DNA of 64,000 nt from Microbispora catharanthi. Lineage in GTDB: Bacteria > Actinomycetota > Actinomycetes > Streptosporangiales > Streptosporangiaceae. Shown here piece after piece: positions 47,342 to 57,232 of the stretch; the first letter of the stretch is position 1; every line of letters starts with the position of its first letter. Under the pieces are notes generated by a model that ran no database searches, had not been told where the DNA came from, and saw only the letters and a program-made list of their open reading frames with translations. The stretch spans positions 62,001 through 126,000 of the forward strand of contig NZ_VDMA02000003.1 of assembly GCF_006334915.2 (NCBI RefSeq). Reading direction: 5' to 3'. A program made the position numbers and the translations under genes.

Positions 47342-48562
47342 GTGACCGACCTGACCGCCGACGAGGCCCGCAGGATCATCCTCCGGGCCCAGGGTTTCCT
47401 CGGCGCCACCGCCCGCGGCGGCGGCGTCCCCGCCATGCTGCGGCGCGTCGGCGCCGTCCAGCTCGACACCATCTCCGTCCTCGCCCGCTCCCACGAGCTC
47501 GTCGCGTACGCGCGCCTCGGGCCGGTCGGCCGCTCCGTGGTCGAGCGGGCCTACTGGGACGCCCCCGCCCGTGCCTTCGAGTACTGGTGCCACGCCGCCT
47601 GCGTCCTGCCCATCGAGCAGTGGCCGCTGTACGCCTTCCGCCGCCGCGCGTACCGGGAGCGGCGCTACCGCTGGCACGAGGTGCCGCCCGTGGTCGACAA
47701 GGTCCTGGAGCAGGTGCGCTCGGACGGCCCGCTCACCACGGCCGACATCGGCGGGGCCAAGAATGGAGGCCCGTGGTGGGACTGGTCGGACACCAAGATC
47801 GCCATCGAGTTCCTGCTCGACATCGGTGAGGTCGTCTGCACCCGCCGCGTCGGCTGGCGGCGCGTCTACGAGCTCGCCGAGCGCGCGGTCCCGGCGGACC
47901 TGCTCGCCCAGGACCTGTCCGACGACGAGTGCGTGACCCGGCTGACCACGATCGCCGGGCGGTCGCTCGGCGTGGCGACCAGGGCGGACCTGGTCGACTT
48001 CACCCGCGTCAAGGGCGGGCACGCCGCCATACTCGACGAGGCGCTGCTGAGTGGCGCAGCCGGCCTCGTGCCCGTACGCGTGTCGGGCTGGCCCGCGCGG
48101 CGCGGCGCGGACCCGGACGGTCCGAACGCCTGGGCGGACCCCGACGCGCTGGAGAGCGAGCCGCGCGGGCGGCACCGCACCACACCGCTGTCGCCGTTCG
48201 ACTCGCTCATCTGGGAGCGGGCCCGGGCCGAGCGCGTGTTCGGCCTCAACCACCGCCTGGAGGCGTACGTCCCAAAGGACAAGCGGGTGCACGGCTACTT
48301 CGCGATGCCGGTGCTCGCGGGCGGGCGGATCATCGGCAGGGTCGACCCGGCCCGCGAGGGCGCCACGCTGGTCGCCCGGCAGGTCGGTTTCGAGCCGGGC
48401 AGCGGCCGGGCCAGGGCCGTGGAGGCGATGAGCGACGCCCTGTGGGAGGCCGCGAGCTGGGTCGGCTGCACCGACGTGCGGGTGGAGCGGGTCGGTGCAC
48501 CGGACCTGGAGGCCCCGCTACGCGCCGCGGTGGCCCGCGGCCCTCGCGGGCCGATCAGGTGA
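47342..48562 (+). CDS. Winged-helix DNA glycosylase of the AlkZ/YcaQ family
   Basis: A 406-residue protein with three tandem winged helices. The catalytic glutamine-x-aspartate motif of AlkZ/YcaQ glycosylases is recognisable as [14 protein letters not shown]. Those enzymes remove bulky alkylated or cross-linked bases. Other family blocks follow: [19 protein letters not shown] and [28 protein letters not shown]. Here it sits between the membrane protein and the response regulator; its stop overlaps the convergent regulator gene by 8 nt. GTG start. Confidence 0.9.
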   Translation: MTDLTADEARRIILRAQGFLGATARGGGVPAMLRRVGAVQLDTISVLARSHELVAYARLGPVGRSVVERAYWDAPARAFEYWCHAACVLPIEQWPLYAFRRRAYRERRYRWHEVPPVVDKVLEQVRSDGPLTTADIGGAKNGGPWWDWSDTKIAIEFLLDIGEVVCTRRVGWRRVYELAERAVPADLLAQDLSDDECVTRLTTIAGRSLGVATRADLVDFTRVKGGHAAILDEALLSGAAGLVPVRVSGWPARRGADPDGPNAWADPDALESEPRGRHRTTPLSPFDSLIWERARAERVFGLNHRLEAYVPKDKRVHGYFAMPVLAGGRIIGRVDPAREGATLVARQVGFEPGSGRARAVEAMSDALWEAASWVGCTDVRVERVGAPDLEAPLRAAVARGPRGPIR

Positions 48563-49259
48563 TCTCCAGCAGCCGCTCGCGCACGGCGTAGACCACGGCC
48601 TCCATGCGCGAGTGGAGCTGGAGCTTCTCCAGGATGTTGCGGACGTGGTTCTTCACCGTGTTCTCGGAGATGAACAGATCCTTGGCGATCTCGCGGTTGT
48701 TCATGCCCTTCGCGACGAGGCGCAGGACCTCCATCTCCCGCTCGGTCAGGCGGGGGACCGGGAGCTGGGGGGGCCGCTCGGCCTCCTTGCGGCTCATGTT
48801 CGCGAACTCGCTGATCAGCTTGGCCGCCATGGCGGGGTTGATGAGCGACTGGCCCTCGTGGACGCCGCGCACGGCGTCGGGCACCTCGTCGATCTGGACG
48901 TCCTTGAGCAGATAACCGGTCGCACCCGCCTTGATCGCCTCGAAGAGGTCCTCCTCCTCGTCGCTGACGGTGAGCATGATGATCCGGGTGCTCGGCACCG
49001 ACTCCTTGATCTTGCGAGTCGCTCCGATGCCGTCCAGCTTCGGCATGCGGACGTCCATCAGGACCACGTCCGGCATCAGCCGGTCCGCGAGCTCGACGGC
49101 CTCCCGGCCGTCGCTCGCCTCGCCTACCACCTCGATGTCCGCCTCCGCGGCCAGCGCGAGCTCCAGGCTGCGGCGGATCAGCGCGTGATCGTCGACGATC
49201 AGCACACGGATCGGCTCGCTTCGACCGGCTGCTCGGGCCGCCTCGTCGGGTCGGGTCAC
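48555..49259 (-). CDS. LuxR-type response regulator (orphan)
   Basis: A 234-residue NarL-type regulator with acidic pocket IVDDH, phospho-acceptor in VLMDVRMPK (near D80), lysine in YLLKD, and [42 protein letters not shown] in part. The GTG at 49259 has AAGGAGG upstream. It has no kinase partner nearby. In Streptomyces a regulator at this place (between secA and hpf) is likewise orphan, which supports orthology. Confidence 0.93.
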   Translation of the reverse strand: MTRPDEAARAAGRSEPIRVLIVDDHALIRRSLELALAAEADIEVVGEASDGREAVELADRLMPDVVLMDVRMPKLDGIGATRKIKESVPSTRIIMLTVSDEEEDLFEAIKAGATGYLLKDVQIDEVPDAVRGVHEGQSLINPAMAAKLISEFANMSRKEAERPPQLPVPRLTEREMEVLRLVAKGMNNREIAKDLFISENTVKNHVRNILEKLQLHSRMEAVVYAVRERLLEIT

Positions 49260-49377
49260 GGAACCTCCTTGCGGGGGCCAAGGACGCTGGATCGCCATCA
49301 TTACACGGGTTCCAGGGTGGTTAGGGATCTTCGTCGCGCCGGCCCGCCCCTCTCCTCCCGGTTCCTACCGGATCGTG

Positions 49378-49414
49378 CGGCGCCCCGGCCCGGGATGTCC
49401 GGACCGGGGCGCCG
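49378..49414. terminator. Terminator after hpf
   Basis: CGGCGCCCCGG (49378-49388) pairs perfectly with CCGGGGCGCCG (49404-49414) around a 15-nt loop, just past the hpf stop codon. Confidence 0.75.
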
Positions 49415-49420
49415 GGAGAG

Positions 49421-50086
49421 CTAGCTCTCCACGAGCCTGAGGACTCCGTAGTCGTAGCCGCGGCGCCGGTAGACGACGCTCGGCTGGCCCCCTTCCTTGT
49501 CGCGGAAGAGGTAGAAGTCGTGACCCACGAGCTCCATTTCCAGGAGCGCCTGGTCGATCGTCATGGGGTCGGCCTTGTGGAACTTCTCGCGTACGATCAG
49601 CGGTCCTTCGCCGTCCATCTCGATGGGCACGATGGGCTCGGAACTCTCGGCCGGCCCTCCGGCGGTCTCCGCCGGGATCTCGGCGACCGGCTCCGGCTCT
49701 TCCCGGACGGTCGTGACCACCCCCTGCGCGTTTTCCGTGACCGCGGTGAGCTCCGCCATCGAGGGAGGGCAGCTCTTCCCGTGATGGATCTTGCGGCGAT
49801 CGGCGAGCCGCCTCAGCCGCTCCTCCAGCTTGCCGATGGCGATGTCCAGCGCCGAGAACCGGTCGTCCGCGCAGGCCTCGGCGCGGATGGCGGGGCCCCG
49901 CGAGTGGATTGTCAGCTCCACCCGTTCACGTTGCCCGCTCTGCCGGTGGTTGGGTTCCTTTGAGACCTCTACGTCGACCTGGATGAGCTTGTTGTTGAGC
50001 TTTTGGATCCTGGCCAGCTTGGACGTCACTTGATCGCGGAACCGGTCACCCACAGTGGTGTGCCGTCCCTTGACGATGATTTCCAC
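49421..50086 (-). CDS. hpf: Long-form ribosome hibernation promoting factor
   Basis: A 221-residue long HPF. The N-terminal ~105 residues are the ribosome-binding domain (IIVKGRHTTVGDRFRDQVTSKLARI). A linker rich in E and P follows. The C-terminal ~60 residues (KADPMTIDQALLEMELVGHDFYLFRDKEGGQPSVVYRRRGYDYG, shown in part) are the dimerisation domain that joins two 70S into 100S. It shuts down ribosomes in stationary phase. GTG at 50086 with GGGGGG upstream. Neighbours match the Streptomyces order. A long leader lies upstream. Confidence 0.95.
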   Translation of the reverse strand: MEIIVKGRHTTVGDRFRDQVTSKLARIQKLNNKLIQVDVEVSKEPNHRQSGQRERVELTIHSRGPAIRAEACADDRFSALDIAIGKLEERLRRLADRRKIHHGKSCPPSMAELTAVTENAQGVVTTVREEPEPVAEIPAETAGGPAESSEPIVPIEMDGEGPLIVREKFHKADPMTIDQALLEMELVGHDFYLFRDKEGGQPSVVYRRRGYDYGVLRLVES

Positions 50087-50612
50087 GCAAAGCCCCCCTT
50101 CGCACATCGACGGTGGTGCACGCGCTCTTGGACACCCGTCCGGCCGACCTGGTCTTCGTCCCCACATCCGCCTGCTGAGGGGTTCGCAGCTCACTCGCCA
50201 CTACTGCCCTTCTCCTCTTACGGGGGACATCTGGACCCCCGGGAGGGCAGGACTTACCTCTAAGCCGCACCGTGATCGGTCGACCAAGAGTCGCCTTACG
50301 TGGGCCGTTTCGCCTGCGGCTGGCATCGGCTAGCCAGGCCGGACCCCGCGAGGGAGTCGGCCCGGCGCAACCACGGACCCGAACGGGTGCCATGTCTGAA
50401 CGCTAGTCGCTACCGCCTCGAATGTCAGCCAGGAGATCGGCTAAACGATCACTTTGCGTGATCCCGGTTGCCGTCTCGCCGTCGGAAAATTCGTGGTCAT
50501 ATTCTGGGAATCCCCGCAACCGCGGCATCCACACCTGCATTGAGCAGGCAAGTCGCTACGAAGTCGGCAGGCGGTCGCTCCCCGGCGGCAAGCCCCGCGC
50601 TTACCCAACTCT
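50087..50612. other. Long intergenic region upstream of hpf
   Basis: There is no gene between hpf and the ComF-like gene. I see no recognisable riboswitch or clear hairpin. Its length suggests a long leader or several promoters for hpf, which is regulated by growth phase in related bacteria. Confidence 0.5.
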
Positions 50613-51335
50613 TTACTGTCCGTGATAATCACCAATCCGGCGTCTCCGGCGTGTCGCGGCGATGGTCACCGCGGCGGACGGCTCCGCGCCCGCCGCGCGC
50701 AACGCCCTGGCCGCCTCCGCCAGCGTCGTCCCCGTCGTGACGACGTCGTCCACCAGGACCACGGCGACGGCCCCCAGACCGCGACCAGAGGGCCGTGGCC
50801 GCGCCGCCGGGCCCGGCACGACCTCGAACGCCCCGGACAGGTTGACGGCCCGCTCCGCCGATCCCAGCCCCGCCTGGTCGGCCACGCGCCGGCCCTGCCG
50901 CAGCAGGGGCACGACGGCGACGGGCCGGCCCCGCCTGCACAGCTCGCGGGCCGCCGCCGCGGCGACGGCCCGGACGGGGTCGTGCCCACGGCGGCGGGAG
51001 GCGGCCCGCGCGCTCGGAACCGGCACCAGCAACACCTCGCGGCGGACTCCCCCGCCCCCCGCCCACGCGGCCACACAGGCGCTCACGGCGGCCGCCAGGA
51101 CCGGCACCAGGGCCGTTCGGCCGCGTTCCTTGCAGGCGAGGATCATGCGGCGGGCCGCGCCGTCGTAGGCGGTGGCCGACCAGCAGTCCGGCAGCCCCGG
51201 AGGCGGCGGGTCCGGCGGCCGGGGAGCAGGCTCCCGCAGCAACTCGGCCGTACAGGACGGGCAGGCCGGAGCGCCCGGCGCGCCGCATCCGGCGCAGCGG
51301 GGCGGGAGGATCAGATCGAGCAGGGGGGACGGCAC
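50613..51335 (-). CDS. ComF-family phosphoribosyltransferase-like protein
   Basis: A 240-residue ComF-type protein. An N-terminal zinc-finger-like CAGCGAPGAPACPSC is followed by a phosphoribosyltransferase fold with the PRPP loop VVLVDDVVTTGTTLAEA. The family is linked to DNA uptake in competent bacteria; in actinobacteria its role is unknown. The GTG start is at 51335. It lies 74 bp downstream of lpqB on the same strand. Confidence 0.88.
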   Translation of the reverse strand: MPSPLLDLILPPRCAGCGAPGAPACPSCTAELLREPAPRPPDPPPPGLPDCWSATAYDGAARRMILACKERGRTALVPVLAAAVSACVAAWAGGGGVRREVLLVPVPSARAASRRRGHDPVRAVAAAAARELCRRGRPVAVVPLLRQGRRVADQAGLGSAERAVNLSGAFEVVPGPAARPRPSGRGLGAVAVVLVDDVVTTGTTLAEAARALRAAGAEPSAAVTIAATRRRRRIGDYHGQ

Positions 51336-51409
51336 GCCCTCAGCATGCCGTCCGCCACCGACAGTTCACCGCCGGTCACCCCGCGTCGCCTCCGGTCGCT
51401 CCGGCCGGC

Positions 51410-53176
51410 TCAGCCGAGGGGATAGACGGGGTTGGTGGAGCCGTTGTCGGCGCGCGGGGTCCAGGCGTGCTTGTCCACGCTGTAGGTGAGCACCTGGCCC
51501 TCGTCGGCCGCCGCGAGGACGTGGTCGGGGACGGCGGCGATCGACTTGATCTTCGAGTCGAGTTTGATGGGGCCGTCGTTGGGGACGACGCCCTCCATCA
51601 CCGACCAGGTGGCGAGCTCCTGGCCGCTGCTGCCTTCGGACAGCACGAGCAGATCGGCGGCGTCCTGCCAGGCGATGTCCTTGATCTTGCGCGCGTCGCG
51701 CGGCTCGATGAGCGTCCGTACGGACTCGATCCGCGTCTGCTGGCCGTTGCGGACGATCGTGCCGATCTTCACGGAGGTGCCGAGGCCGTCGTCGGTGATC
51801 GCGGCGATCCGGGCCCCGTCGCGGGAGACCCGCAGCTCCAGGATCCGCCCGTACGACAGCTCGTCGTCGATGTCCACACGGCGGGCCCGGCCGTTCTCGG
51901 CCGTCCAGACCCGGCTCTCGTGCGGGTTCACCCTCTCGGCCGACCAGACGGCCCCGTAACGGTCCCAGGAGGGCGGGCTCATGTCCCCGCCCGCGGTCCA
52001 CCGCTGCCACTGGCTGCCGGGGGTCATCGGGGCGACGTAGACGCCGTCGCCGTTGACCAGGGCGGCCACGAGGGGCGGGAAGTCGGCGGTGTTGGAGACG
52101 GCCGGCTGGGAGAACTTCCCGGCCTGCTCGCCGGCCGCGCCCGGCACCGGCGCGCCGTCGCCCTTCTCCTTGAACTGCAGCAGCCTGCCGCCCTGCATGT
52201 AGTACGCCTGCAGGGAGCCGGTCAGCACGTTCGGGTCGTAGCGGGCGTAGTCGGCGGGCCGGAACCGCATCCCGGACTCGCCGTTCACGCGGATCTCGAC
52301 GGTCCGGCCGGTGACCAGTTCGCCGAGCGTCCACACGAGCTGGGCCTTGAGCGCGTCGAGGCGGTCGGTGGGCACCGACTCCAGCTCCGAGGAGAAGTCG
52401 AGCACGACCGTGTCACCCTCGACGCTGATCCGGTTGAGCTCGGTGCCCGGCGGGAACGCGCTGCTCACCGCGTTCTTTATGGACGAGGTCGGCCCGGCGA
52501 GCAGGCGGCGGACCAGTGTCTCGGGCACGCCCCTGCCGGGTTCGATCGGCACCCACACCCGGTCGGCCACGAGGCCGGTCTCCCGGGTGGCGGGCGGGTA
52601 GTACAGGTCCACCTTCCGGTACGCACGCCACAGGTCGTCGTACGACAGCAGGCGGGCGTCGGGCGGCACGTCGATCCGCCACTCGCCGTTGTGCTTGACC
52701 AGTGTGAACGGCTCGACGAGGTTGCCTGCGGCCGGGGTGGACCTGCCCTCCGCGTCGATCGTGGCGACCGCCGTGCCCTTCAGCGTCACCGTCGTCCGCG
52801 TGGCCTCCTGGAGGTCCTGCGCGCGGTCCGACTCGATCTTGCCCTCGTAGATGCGGGTCTGCCGCCACGGGTTCCAGCGCTCGGCCGCGCCCGGGGTGAG
52901 GTACTCCCGGGCGATGGCGAGCTCGGGGTCGTCGAAGGCCGCCATGGCGGCCTGGAAGCCCTTCACGATGTCCTCGGGCTGGGCGCCCTTCTTGGGCGGG
53001 GTCGCGATGAGGCGCACGTACGGCTGGCTGAGCGTGTCCTTGCCGTGGTCCTCCTGTGCGGGGCGGGGGCTGCCGCTCGTGGGCACGGTGGCGCACCCGG
53101 CCCCGCCGGAGACCAGGACGAGCGCCGCACCCGCGGCGGCGGTGAGACGGCGGGCGCCGAACCGCTCACTCCGCAT
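51410..53176 (-). CDS. lpqB: Lipoprotein LpqB, MtrAB partner
   Basis: A 588-residue lipoprotein with lipobox SGGAGC, a GerMN domain in the first half (VEPGRGVPETLVRRLLAGPTS and later) and a beta-propeller-like C-terminal half. LpqB is found in an operon with mtrAB and interacts with the MtrB sensor. The ATG at 53176 was preferred to a GTG at 53185; it overlaps the end of mtrB by 11 nt. Confidence 0.93.
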   Translation of the reverse strand: MRSERFGARRLTAAAGAALVLVSGGAGCATVPTSGSPRPAQEDHGKDTLSQPYVRLIATPPKKGAQPEDIVKGFQAAMAAFDDPELAIAREYLTPGAAERWNPWRQTRIYEGKIESDRAQDLQEATRTTVTLKGTAVATIDAEGRSTPAAGNLVEPFTLVKHNGEWRIDVPPDARLLSYDDLWRAYRKVDLYYPPATRETGLVADRVWVPIEPGRGVPETLVRRLLAGPTSSIKNAVSSAFPPGTELNRISVEGDTVVLDFSSELESVPTDRLDALKAQLVWTLGELVTGRTVEIRVNGESGMRFRPADYARYDPNVLTGSLQAYYMQGGRLLQFKEKGDGAPVPGAAGEQAGKFSQPAVSNTADFPPLVAALVNGDGVYVAPMTPGSQWQRWTAGGDMSPPSWDRYGAVWSAERVNPHESRVWTAENGRARRVDIDDELSYGRILELRVSRDGARIAAITDDGLGTSVKIGTIVRNGQQTRIESVRTLIEPRDARKIKDIAWQDAADLLVLSEGSSGQELATWSVMEGVVPNDGPIKLDSKIKSIAAVPDHVLAAADEGQVLTYSVDKHAWTPRADNGSTNPVYPLG

Positions 53177-54905
53177 CGAAGGCACCCGCGTCCACGTTCT
53201 CGCGCACCCGTGGCGCCGTCTCGGCCGGCGCCGGGGTCAGGACCGGTGTGGCATGGCCGCGCCACGTGCGCCGCATCTCGACCTCCGGCGGCACGAGCGG
53301 CAGCGGCGACCCGCGCAGCGGGGCCCCCGCCATGCGCGGCAGCGACAGGCGGAACTGGCTGCCCTCCCCCGGCGCGCCCCACGCCTGGAGCCAGCCGCCG
53401 TGCAGCATGGCGTCCTCCCGCGAGATCGCCAGGCCGAGCCCGGTGCCGCCGATGGTCCGGGCGCGCGAGGGGTCGGCGCGCCAGAAGCGGTCGAACACCA
53501 TCGTCTCCTCGCCCGGCTTGAGGCCGACCCCGTGGTCGCGTACGGCCACGGCCACCGCGTCGCGGTCGGCGCCGAGCGTGACGACGATGTCCTTGCCCTC
53601 GCCGTGCTCGATGGCGTTGAAGAGCAGGTTGCGCAGGATGCGCTCGACCCTGCGGCTGTCCACCTCGGCCATGCAGGGCTCGTTGGGCAGGCGCAGCTCG
53701 AACCGGGTGGCCTGCCGCTCGGCGAGCGTCTCGGAGTCGCCCACCGCGCGCAGGACCACGTCGCGCATGTCGACGGGCTCCAGGTCGAGGGTGGCCGCCC
53801 CCGCGTCGTAGCGGCTGATCTCCAGCAGGTCGGCGAGCATCGACTCGAAGCGCTCGAGCTGGTTCTGCATGAGCTCGGCGGCCCGCGCGGAGGCGGCGTC
53901 GAAGTCCTCGCGGCCCTCGTACAGCAGGTCGGCGGCCATGCGGACGGTCGTCAGCGGCGTGCGCAGCTCGTGCGAGACGTCGGAGACGAACTGCCGCTGC
54001 ACCTGGGAGAGCTCCTCCAGCTGGTGGATCTTCACGGCGAGGTTGGACGCCATCTCGTTGAACGAGGTCGCCAGCCGGGCGAGGTCGTCCTCCCCGCGCA
54101 CCTTGAGCCGCTCCTCCAGCCGGCCGGCGGCGAGCCGCTCCGCCGCCTGGCGCGCGAGCCGTACGGGCGTGACCACCTGCCGGGTGACCAGCGAGGCGAC
54201 GCCTGCGAGCAGCAGCACGAGCGCGGCCCCCGCGCCGAAGACCATCTGCTGGACCGTGAGCAGCGTCTTCTCCTCGTCGCCGAGCGGGAAGACGTGGTAG
54301 ATCTCGTAGGTGCCGTTCACCCGGGCACCGACCACCAGGCCTGTCTCGGGCTGCTTGGCGCCGATGTACCTGATCGTCGCGATCTCCTTGTAGAGCGTCT
54401 GCTCCTCGGTGCTCTGGACCTTCGCCCGCAGGGATTCGGGGATGCTCGTCCAGTCGACCTGCCCGGACGCCCGGCCCTCGCCGACCGAGCCCTCGTTGAA
54501 GACGACGACGTCGTAGCGGCCGCCGGAGCGGTCGGTCAGCGCCTTGGCCGCCGCGTCGACGGGGTTCATCGTCTGCCCCGGAGCCGTGGCGTCCTGGGCG
54601 ATGTCGGTCACGTCCGTGGGCTGCGTGAGGTAGCCGCTCGCGGTCGCGACGTTCGCCCGCGACTCCTCGACCGCGGCCACCTCGCTGGAGGTCAGCACCG
54701 AGGCGCTGATCGACTGCATCAGGAAGACGCCGAGGACGACCACGACGGCCATCGACAGCACCAGCGTGCTGGTGACGACGCGAAGCTGGAGCGAGCGCCG
54801 CCAGGCGTGCCGCAGCCGGCCCGCGAGGCGGCGCGCGCGTCTGCGGACCCCACGGGCGATCTGGCCCGGGGTCCGGCGACGGGGTTTCCTCGCGGGGACC
54901 GGCAT
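53166..54905 (-). CDS. mtrB: Sensor histidine kinase MtrB
   Basis: A 579-residue kinase. Two transmembrane helices (~43-65 and ~222-242) flank an extracellular domain; HAMP follows (QVVTPVRLARQAAERLAAG). The phospho-acceptor is H312 in VSDVSHELRTPL, then the N-box NLLFNAIEHGEG and the G boxes (GGTGLGLAISRED). It senses envelope stress or cell-cycle status and phosphorylates MtrA. Encoded 17 bp downstream of mtrA and overlapping lpqB. Confidence 0.97.
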   Translation of the reverse strand: MPVPARKPRRRTPGQIARGVRRRARRLAGRLRHAWRRSLQLRVVTSTLVLSMAVVVVLGVFLMQSISASVLTSSEVAAVEESRANVATASGYLTQPTDVTDIAQDATAPGQTMNPVDAAAKALTDRSGGRYDVVVFNEGSVGEGRASGQVDWTSIPESLRAKVQSTEEQTLYKEIATIRYIGAKQPETGLVVGARVNGTYEIYHVFPLGDEEKTLLTVQQMVFGAGAALVLLLAGVASLVTRQVVTPVRLARQAAERLAAGRLEERLKVRGEDDLARLATSFNEMASNLAVKIHQLEELSQVQRQFVSDVSHELRTPLTTVRMAADLLYEGREDFDAASARAAELMQNQLERFESMLADLLEISRYDAGAATLDLEPVDMRDVVLRAVGDSETLAERQATRFELRLPNEPCMAEVDSRRVERILRNLLFNAIEHGEGKDIVVTLGADRDAVAVAVRDHGVGLKPGEETMVFDRFWRADPSRARTIGGTGLGLAISREDAMLHGGWLQAWGAPGEGSQFRLSLPRMAGAPLRGSPLPLVPPEVEMRRTWRGHATPVLTPAPAETAPRVRENVDAGAFDAE

Positions 54906-54921
54906 GTCGGTGACGTGCGGC

Positions 54922-55599
54922 TTACGCCGGGCCGGCCTTGTAGCCCACGCCCCGGACCGTGACGACGATCTCCGGGTGCTCGGGGTCCTTCTCGATCTTC
55001 GCGCGCAGGCGCTGGACGTGCACGTTCACCAGGCGGGTGTCGGCGGCGTGCCGGTAGCCCCAGACCTGCTCGAGCAGCACCTCGCGGGTGAAGACCTGGC
55101 GGGGCTTGCGGGCCAGCGCGACCAGCAGGTCGAACTCCAGCGGCGTGAGGTTGATGGTCTCCTCGCCGCGCTTGACCGAGTGACCGGCCACGTCGATGGT
55201 GATGTCGCCGATCTGCAGGATCTCGGGCGTGGGCTCGTCGGTGCGGCGCAGGCGGGCGCGCACGCGGGCGACGAGTTCCTTGGGCTTGAACGGCTTGACG
55301 ATGTAGTCGTCCGCGCCGGACTCCAGGCCGAGCACCACGTCGATGGTGTCGCTCTTGGCCGTGAGCATCACGATCGGGACCCCGGACTCGGCGCGGATGC
55401 GGCGGCAGACGTCGATGCCGTCGGCGCCGGGGAGCATCAGGTCGAGCAGGACGAGGTCCGGCCGGGTGTCCCTGAAGGCGTCGAGCGCCTTGTCGCCATC
55501 GGACACGAACGACGGCTCAAAGCCCTCCCCGCGCAAGACGATGCCGAGCATCTCGGCGAGAGCGGCGTCGTCGTCGACGACCAGCACGCGTCCTTTCAT
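54922..55599 (-). CDS. mtrA: Response regulator MtrA
   Basis: A 225-residue OmpR-type regulator, highly conserved. Phospho-acceptor D53 in LVLLDLMLPGADG, lysine in YIVKPFKPKEL, and the winged-helix C-terminal NLTPLEFDLLVALARKPRQVFTREVLLEQVWGY in part. MtrA controls cell division, envelope and osmotic genes, and secondary metabolism in Streptomyces. First gene of the mtrA-mtrB-lpqB operon. ATG at 55599, and a 283-bp divergent intergenic region upstream. Confidence 0.98.
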   Translation of the reverse strand: MKGRVLVVDDDAALAEMLGIVLRGEGFEPSFVSDGDKALDAFRDTRPDLVLLDLMLPGADGIDVCRRIRAESGVPIVMLTAKSDTIDVVLGLESGADDYIVKPFKPKELVARVRARLRRTDEPTPEILQIGDITIDVAGHSVKRGEETINLTPLEFDLLVALARKPRQVFTREVLLEQVWGYRHAADTRLVNVHVQRLRAKIEKDPEHPEIVVTVRGVGYKAGPA

Positions 55600-55882
55600 G
55601 GCCCCTCATTCGTACGCGTTTGGGAGATTTGGGCGTTTGTCACGGTTTCCCCCGCAGGCTACCGTGGCCACCGCTTTGGTGTTACACGACCACGACAGAG
55701 GATGGAGTTTAGGCGCAGCAGACGAAGCGCGCGATTATCTGACCAGATGCGGTCACACCGGCGGGAATCCCGTGGTGCGGTCACGTTCCAAGTGTGCGCC
55801 CGCACCCCCCGTTTCGGCCATCCCCCCCGAGCCCTCCTGTACGACCGCGCGGCGCGCGCGTACATCATGCCAGGATTGGGAC

Positions 55883-57232
55883 ATGACAGACGGCCCCGGC
55901 TCCACCCCCGACATGCCCTCCGGCTGGGCGGCCGAGCAACCTCCCCCATACGGCGGGGCCGCCGGGGCAGCCGGATCCTCCTGGGCCTCCCCTGGCGCCG
56001 GCGCGCCGCAGGGCGCGAACCCGTCCGCTCCCCACCCGTCCGCCCCGCACCAGTCCGCTCCGTATCCGTCTGCTCCATACCCGTCTGCTCCGTACGCGCC
56101 TTATGCGGGCGGGCAGTACGCGTACCGGGCGCCGGACGCGCCGCGGCCGGGCATCATCCCGCTGCGCCCGTTGACGCTCGGCGACATCCTCGACGGCACG
56201 ATCAAGCTGATCCGCTCGAACCCCAAGGCCACGCTCGGCCTGTCGGCGATCGTGGCGGCGGTGACCGGAATCCCGGCCGCGATCGGGCAGGCCATCTCCT
56301 TCAGCTCGCTCGGCGATCTCCTGGCCGACCCGTACGCCGCCGACACGGCGAACGTGCCGGTCGCCGGCGTGGCCGCGCAGTACATCGGCGCGGTCATCAG
56401 CTACGTCATGACGTTCGTCGGCACCACCATCCTCACGGGCGTCCTCACCCGGGTGCTGGGCCGCGCGGTGTTCGGCGGGCGCATCACGGTGGGCGAGGCG
56501 TGGCGGCTGGCGCGGTCGCGGGTGCCCGCGCTGTTCGGGCTGGTGCTGCTGCAGGCGCTCATCCTCCTGCTGCCGCTGCTGGCGCTCGTCGCGGTGCTCG
56601 TGACCCTCGCGGCGGCAAACGCGTTCGACGGCACGGGGAGCACCGGCGCGGGGGTCGCGGTCCTCGTCGTCCTGCTGTTCTTCGTGGCCTACATCCCTTA
56701 CCTGCTGTTCTTCTACACACGCCTGTCGCTGTCGGCCCCCGCCATCGTGCTGGAGGGCCGCGGGGTCACCGACGCCATGAGCCGGTCGTGGCGACTGGTG
56801 AAGGGCGACAGTTGGCGGGTGCTCGGCATCCTGCTGCTCACCGCCATACTCGCGGCCATCATCAGCAGCGTGCTGGCGATCCCGTTCACGTTCGGCGGTT
56901 CGCTCCTCGGGATGCTGAGCGGCGGCACCGCCGCCGGGACCGCGATCGCGGCGCTCCTCCTGGCGGTCGGCCAGGTCCTCGCGTCCATGATCAGCTACCC
57001 CTTCCAGGCGGGCGTGGCCGGGCTGCTGTACGCCGACCGGCGGATGCGGGCCGAGGCGTTCGACCTCGTGCTGCAGACGGCGGCGGCGCAGAACCAGTCG
57101 CAGGGCTGGGTCCACGGCGGGGTCGATGACCTGTGGCACCCGAGCTACGCCGCCGGGACGGGGCAGGCCTCCGGGCCGCACCACGGGGCTCCGCCGTACG
57201 GGCCCTACGGCCCGTACGGACCGCAGGCGTGA
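55883..57232 (+). CDS. GDPD-type membrane-domain protein (DUF7847-like)
   Basis: A 449-residue multi-pass membrane protein. An N-terminal proline-rich cytoplasmic tail of ~110 residues includes five PSAP(H/Y)-type units (see repeat). The rest has about six helices, with IIPLRPLTLGDILDGTIKLIRSNPKATLG at the start, the usual opening of the glycerophosphoryl diester phosphodiesterase membrane domain. No catalytic domain is attached. It is divergent from mtrA, and the next gene's GTG overlaps its stop. Confidence 0.85.
   Translation: MTDGPGSTPDMPSGWAAEQPPPYGGAAGAAGSSWASPGAGAPQGANPSAPHPSAPHQSAPYPSAPYPSAPYAPYAGGQYAYRAPDAPRPGIIPLRPLTLGDILDGTIKLIRSNPKATLGLSAIVAAVTGIPAAIGQAISFSSLGDLLADPYAADTANVPVAGVAAQYIGAVISYVMTFVGTTILTGVLTRVLGRAVFGGRITVGEAWRLARSRVPALFGLVLLQALILLLPLLALVAVLVTLAAANAFDGTGSTGAGVAVLVVLLFFVAYIPYLLFFYTRLSLSAPAIVLEGRGVTDAMSRSWRLVKGDSWRVLGILLLTAILAAIISSVLAIPFTFGGSLLGMLSGGTAAGTAIAALLLAVGQVLASMISYPFQAGVAGLLYADRRMRAEAFDLVLQTAAAQNQSQGWVHGGVDDLWHPSYAAGTGQASGPHHGAPPYGPYGPYGPQA
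56021..56095 (+). repeat. Five 15-bp tandem repeats encoding PSAP(H/Y)
   Basis: Five in-frame 15-bp units, starting CCGTCCGCTCC, each encode PSAPH, PSAPY or QSAPY. The units differ by a few bases, consistent with a variable-length proline tail. Confidence 0.8.
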